Source: RGIG2041 sp045537695
Lineage (GTDB): Bacteria > Bacillota > Clostridia > UBA1381 > UMGS1253
Reading direction: 5' to 3'
NCBI GenBank assembly: GCA_045537695.1
Contig: JAZSQB010000038.1
Span: forward strand, 62,001 to 126,000
Length of the DNA stretch: 64,000 nt
This document shows, in pieces, positions 61,612 through 64,000 of the stretch. The position numbers were made by a program, and so were the translations under genes. Under the pieces are notes generated by a model. It was not told the origin of the DNA, made no database searches, and saw only the letters and a program-made list of their open reading frames with translations. The stretch's first letter is position 1. The number at the start of each line of letters is the position of its first letter.

Positions 61612-62070
61612 ATGACAAAAATTATGTTTGTTTGCTTGGGAAATATCTGCCGAAGTCCAATGGCGGAGTTTCTGATGCGCGATTACGTGGAAAAGTTGGG
61701 GCGTAGTGATGAATTTGAGATTGCTTCTGCAGCAACAAGCACTTGGGAGCTTGGCAATCCGGTGCATCGCGGTACGCGCGAGGTTTTGTATGCGCAGGGA
61801 ATTGACCCTTCCGAAAAGCGCGCTGTGCGTTTAACTAAGTATGACTGCCGTGACTATGATTATATCATCGGTATGGAAATGATGAATGTAAAAGACATTC
61901 TGCGCATTGCGGACAATGCAGATGCGCACAAGGTGTGCCGCCTGCTGGATTTTACGGATGCACCTGCAGATATTGATGACCCGTGGTATCATGGTAATTT
62001 TGAGCAGACCTACCGTGAGATACAAAAAGGGATTGTGGGATTGCTTGCGCATATGGATGAAAAGAAGTAA
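61612..62070 (+). CDS. Low-molecular-weight protein-tyrosine phosphatase
   Basis: A 152-residue cytoplasmic phosphatase with the P-loop C-L-G-N-I-C-R-S (nucleophile Cys8) at its start and the D-P-W-Y loop acid about residue 122. Such enzymes often oppose tyrosine kinases in exopolysaccharide control; no kinase is near here. It lies 15 bases after polC and is followed by a promoter for galE. Confidence 0.93.
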   Translation: MTKIMFVCLGNICRSPMAEFLMRDYVEKLGRSDEFEIASAATSTWELGNPVHRGTREVLYAQGIDPSEKRAVRLTKYDCRDYDYIIGMEMMNVKDILRIADNADAHKVCRLLDFTDAPADIDDPWYHGNFEQTYREIQKGIVGLLAHMDEKK

Positions 62071-62077
62071 AAAAGCG

Positions 62078-62106
62078 TTGTAAATTGTTTTAAATTATAC
62101 TATAAT
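62078..62106 (+). promoter_or_regulatory. SigmaA promoter of galE
   Basis: TTGTAA (62078-62083) and TATAAT (62101-62106) with a 17-base spacer, 30 bases before the galE start; an AGGAGA site follows. Confidence 0.78.
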
Positions 62107-62136
62107 TTAAATAGGAGATAGAAAGGATGGGTATAC

Positions 62137-63150
62137 ATGACAGTATTGGTAACGGGCGGAACAGGTTATATCGGTTCGCATACCTGTGTATTGCTTTTAG
62201 AAGCAGGACACGAGGTAGTGGTCATCGATAATCTTTCCAACAGCAGCGAAAAATCTTTGGAGCGCGTAGCGGAAATCACAGGCAAGCAGGCAACCTTCTA
62301 CAAGTGTGACATTCTGGATACGGAAGGTATGCGCAAGGTATTTGCCGCACACAAGATTGATGCGGTTATTCATTTTGCCGGCTTAAAGGCGGTGGGTGAA
62401 TCCGTGGCAAGCCCGCTCAAGTATTATGACAATAACATCACCGGCACGTTGCGCCTTTTAGAGGTTATGGGTGAGTTTGATGTAAAGAAAATGGTATTTA
62501 GTTCGTCTGCAACCGTATATGGTGTGACGGATAAGATGCCGCTCACAGAGGATTTGCCGACCTCTGCAAACAGCCCGTATGGGCAGACCAAGTTGATGAT
62601 TGAGCAGATTTTGACCGACCTTTGTGTTTCGGATGATAGCTGGAAGATTAGCCTTTTGCGCTATTTTAATCCGGTTGGCGCGCACGAGAGCGGCAAAATC
62701 GGTGAAAATCCGCGCGGTATCCCGAACAATCTGATGCCGTATATTACGCAGGTGGCATCCGGCAAGCTTGCGCAGCTGAGTATTTTCGGTGATGACTATC
62801 CGACCAAGGATGGTACGGGTGTGCGCGACTATATCCACGTTGTGGATTTGGCAGACGGTCACTTAAAAGCGCTCGATAAGCTCGACGCACAGCAGGGCGT
62901 GGAAATTTACAACCTCGGTACCGGTGTCGGCTACAGTGTGCTTGATTTGGTGCACGCTTTTGAAGAAGCAAATGGTTTGAAGATTAATTATAAAATTGCG
63001 CCTAGACGTCCGGGCGATGTAACGATTTGCTATGCTGATGCAAGCAAGGCAGAGCGTGAGCTCGGTTGGACCGCGAAAAGGAATGTCGTGGATATGTGCC
63101 GCGATTCGTGGAGATGGCAGAAGAATAATCCGAACGGTTTTGAAAATTGA
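62137..63150 (+). CDS. galE: UDP-glucose 4-epimerase
   Basis: A 337-residue NAD-dependent SDR enzyme that interconverts UDP-glucose and UDP-galactose. The dinucleotide loop G-G-T-G-Y-I-G-S-H and the catalytic S-S-A-T-V-Y-G and Y148-x-x-x-K152 residues are present, plus N-P-V-G-A-H in the substrate region. It has its own promoter and terminator, so it is a single-gene unit. Confidence 0.95.
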   Translation: MTVLVTGGTGYIGSHTCVLLLEAGHEVVVIDNLSNSSEKSLERVAEITGKQATFYKCDILDTEGMRKVFAAHKIDAVIHFAGLKAVGESVASPLKYYDNNITGTLRLLEVMGEFDVKKMVFSSSATVYGVTDKMPLTEDLPTSANSPYGQTKLMIEQILTDLCVSDDSWKISLLRYFNPVGAHESGKIGENPRGIPNNLMPYITQVASGKLAQLSIFGDDYPTKDGTGVRDYIHVVDLADGHLKALDKLDAQQGVEIYNLGTGVGYSVLDLVHAFEEANGLKINYKIAPRRPGDVTICYADASKAERELGWTAKRNVVDMCRDSWRWQKNNPNGFEN

Positions 63151-63156
63151 TGCGAG

Positions 63157-63188
63157 GGGACTGTAAAAAATTTTTACAGTCCCTTTTT
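63157..63188 (+). terminator. Rho-independent terminator after galE
   Basis: GGGACTGTAAAAA pairs with TTTTTACAGTCCC with one central base, followed by five T residues. Confidence 0.92.
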
Positions 63189-63206
63189 AAAGGCAAAAAT
63201 TAACTG

Positions 63207-63234
63207 TTGACATTTTGCCGAGTTGTGGTATAAT
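63207..63234 (+). promoter_or_regulatory. Near-consensus SigmaA promoter of dinB
   Basis: TTGACA (63207-63212) and TATAAT (63229-63234), 16-base spacer with TGG before the -10. Both hexamers are perfect, and a LexA site starts six bases downstream. Confidence 0.88.
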
Positions 63235-63239
63235 ATAAA

Positions 63240-63253
63240 CGAACAGATGTTCT
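63240..63253. promoter_or_regulatory. LexA/DinR SOS box
   Basis: CGAACAGATGTTCT matches the Gram-positive LexA consensus GAAC-N4-GTTC (63241-63252). It sits on the transcription start region of dinB, ready to block the strong promoter until DNA damage. Confidence 0.85.
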
Positions 63254-63276
63254 GAAACGAAGAGGGGAGGGAAAAT

Positions 63277-64000
63277 GTGGTGGAACAGCGGGAGCGCGTT
63301 GTATTGCACAGTGATTTGAATAATTTTTATGCTTCCGTAGAATGCTTGATTCAGCCGGGATTGCGGGATAAGTTTGTTGCCGTTTGCGGTAAGGAAGAGG
63401 ACAGACACGGCATTGTTTTGGCAAAAAACCAGGCGGCAAAGCTTTGCGGTGTGCGCACGGGAGATACGATATGGCAGGCAAAAAAGAAATGTCCAGAATT
63501 GGTGGTTGTGCCGCCGCATTTTGACCTTTATCAGCATTATTCGCAGCTTGCGCGTGAAATTTATATGGACTTTACTGACCAGATTGAGCCATTCGGTATG
63601 GATGAGTGCTGGCTGGATGTGACGGGCAGTGTGCATCTGATGGGGAGCGGCGCGGAAATTGCGGAGCAAATCCGCAGCCGCATGGAAAATGAGCTTGGGC
63701 TGACGGTATCCGTCGGCGTTTCGTTTAATAAAGTGTTTGCAAAGCTCGGCAGTGATTTAAAAAAGCCGAATGCCGTCACGGTGATTACCAAGGCGAATTT
63801 TAAAAAGCTGTTGTGGGATTTATCGGCAACGGAGATGATCGGTGTCGGTCCTTCTACGGGAAAGACGCTTGAAAAGTACGGGATACGCACCATCGGGCAG
63901 CTTGCCAACGCGGATGAAACGCTTTTGGAGCAGTGGCTTGGAATCAACGGACCGCGACTCCGCCGTTGGGCAAACGGGCTCGACACAAGTCCCGTACAGG
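63277..64000 (+). CDS. dinB: DNA polymerase IV (DinB), truncated by the window end
   Basis: About 241 residues are visible. It begins with the Y-family palm motif H-S-D-L-N-N-F-Y-A-S-V-E (Asp13), then the catalytic M-D-E-C-W-L-D (Asp109, Glu110) and the V-S-V-G-V-S-F-N-K finger block, followed by the little finger lead-in. It is an error-prone translesion polymerase. A double GTG (63277 or 63280) is the start, with AGGGGAGGG upstream; the ATG at 63275 is in another frame. Confidence 0.93.
   Translation, partial: MVEQRERVVLHSDLNNFYASVECLIQPGLRDKFVAVCGKEEDRHGIVLAKNQAAKLCGVRTGDTIWQAKKKCPELVVVPPHFDLYQHYSQLAREIYMDFTDQIEPFGMDECWLDVTGSVHLMGSGAEIAEQIRSRMENELGLTVSVGVSFNKVFAKLGSDLKKPNAVTVITKANFKKLLWDLSATEMIGVGPSTGKTLEKYGIRTIGQLANADETLLEQWLGINGPRLRRWANGLDTSPVQ

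Noticed and set aside
60868..61767. 299-codon minus-strand frame over the end of polC
   Set aside because: Antisense to polC and its neighbour; basic, His/Arg-rich composition typical of shadow frames.
1..64000. CRISPR arrays, tRNA or rRNA genes, insertion sequences, integrases
   Set aside because: No repeat-spacer pattern, cloverleaf, rRNA-like stretch or transposase frame was seen; intergenic gaps are short and account for themselves as promoters or terminators.

Overview
The window is a contiguous, gene-dense chromosomal stretch from a Firmicute (Bacillota), most likely a member of the Clostridia of intermediate GC. This rests on a PolC-type replicative polymerase, a PASTA-domain Ser/Thr kinase next to its PP2C phosphatase, RemA, MurT/GatD, cdaA-cdaR, SigmaA-like promoters with strong Shine-Dalgarno sites, and a MurE carrying the DNPR signature of meso-diaminopimelate-type murein. 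I see no rRNA, tRNA, CRISPR array, insertion sequence, prophage or integrase; the region is core chromosome with small accessory cassettes.

Layout. 1-1973: the end of pgeF and an orphan oligopeptide-type binding lipoprotein. 1981-17157: a long co-directional housekeeping run (yicC, remA, gmk, rpoZ, coaBC, priA, def, fmt, yugP-type protease, rsmB, rlmN, prpC, prkC, rsgA, rpe, thiN) closed by a strong terminator. 17257-31368: the dcw cell-division and cell-wall cluster, opened by a SigmaA promoter with a 10-bp-phased MraZ operator, running mraZ, rsmH, ftsL, pbpB, murE, murF, mraY, ftsW, murG, murA, divIB, then ftsZ from its own promoter. murD, murC and ftsA are missing from their usual places, and murA sits between murG and divIB. 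31384-33755: recX, rimO, pgsA.

33941-46092 is mostly minus strand: a CapA-GNAT pair, a marR-controlled heterodimeric ABC exporter, gyrA, and gpmI-tpiA-pgk. 46452-49150 holds two carbohydrate-type (CUT1, LplB/YtcP-like) ABC permeases; the first carries an unusual charged coiled-coil extension of about 220 residues, and no binding protein or ATPase lies beside them. 49159-53541: an EamA exporter, then murT-gatD (GatD lacks its catalytic cysteine) with an AEC transporter. 53550-55570 (minus): hpf and a vitamin B6 uptake/salvage pair. 55671-64000: cdaA-cdaR, polC, a low-molecular-weight tyrosine phosphatase, galE, and a truncated dinB under a near-consensus promoter with a LexA box.

Functionally, most of the window builds and controls the envelope. 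The kinase/phosphatase pair, RemA, c-di-AMP synthesis and MraZ are regulators; the dcw genes, CoaBC, PgsA and MurT/GatD supply precursors and the division machine. The candidates most worth follow-up are the coiled-coil permease, the Cys-less GatD, the HQD-type PrkC and the paired hairpins inside the dcw operon.
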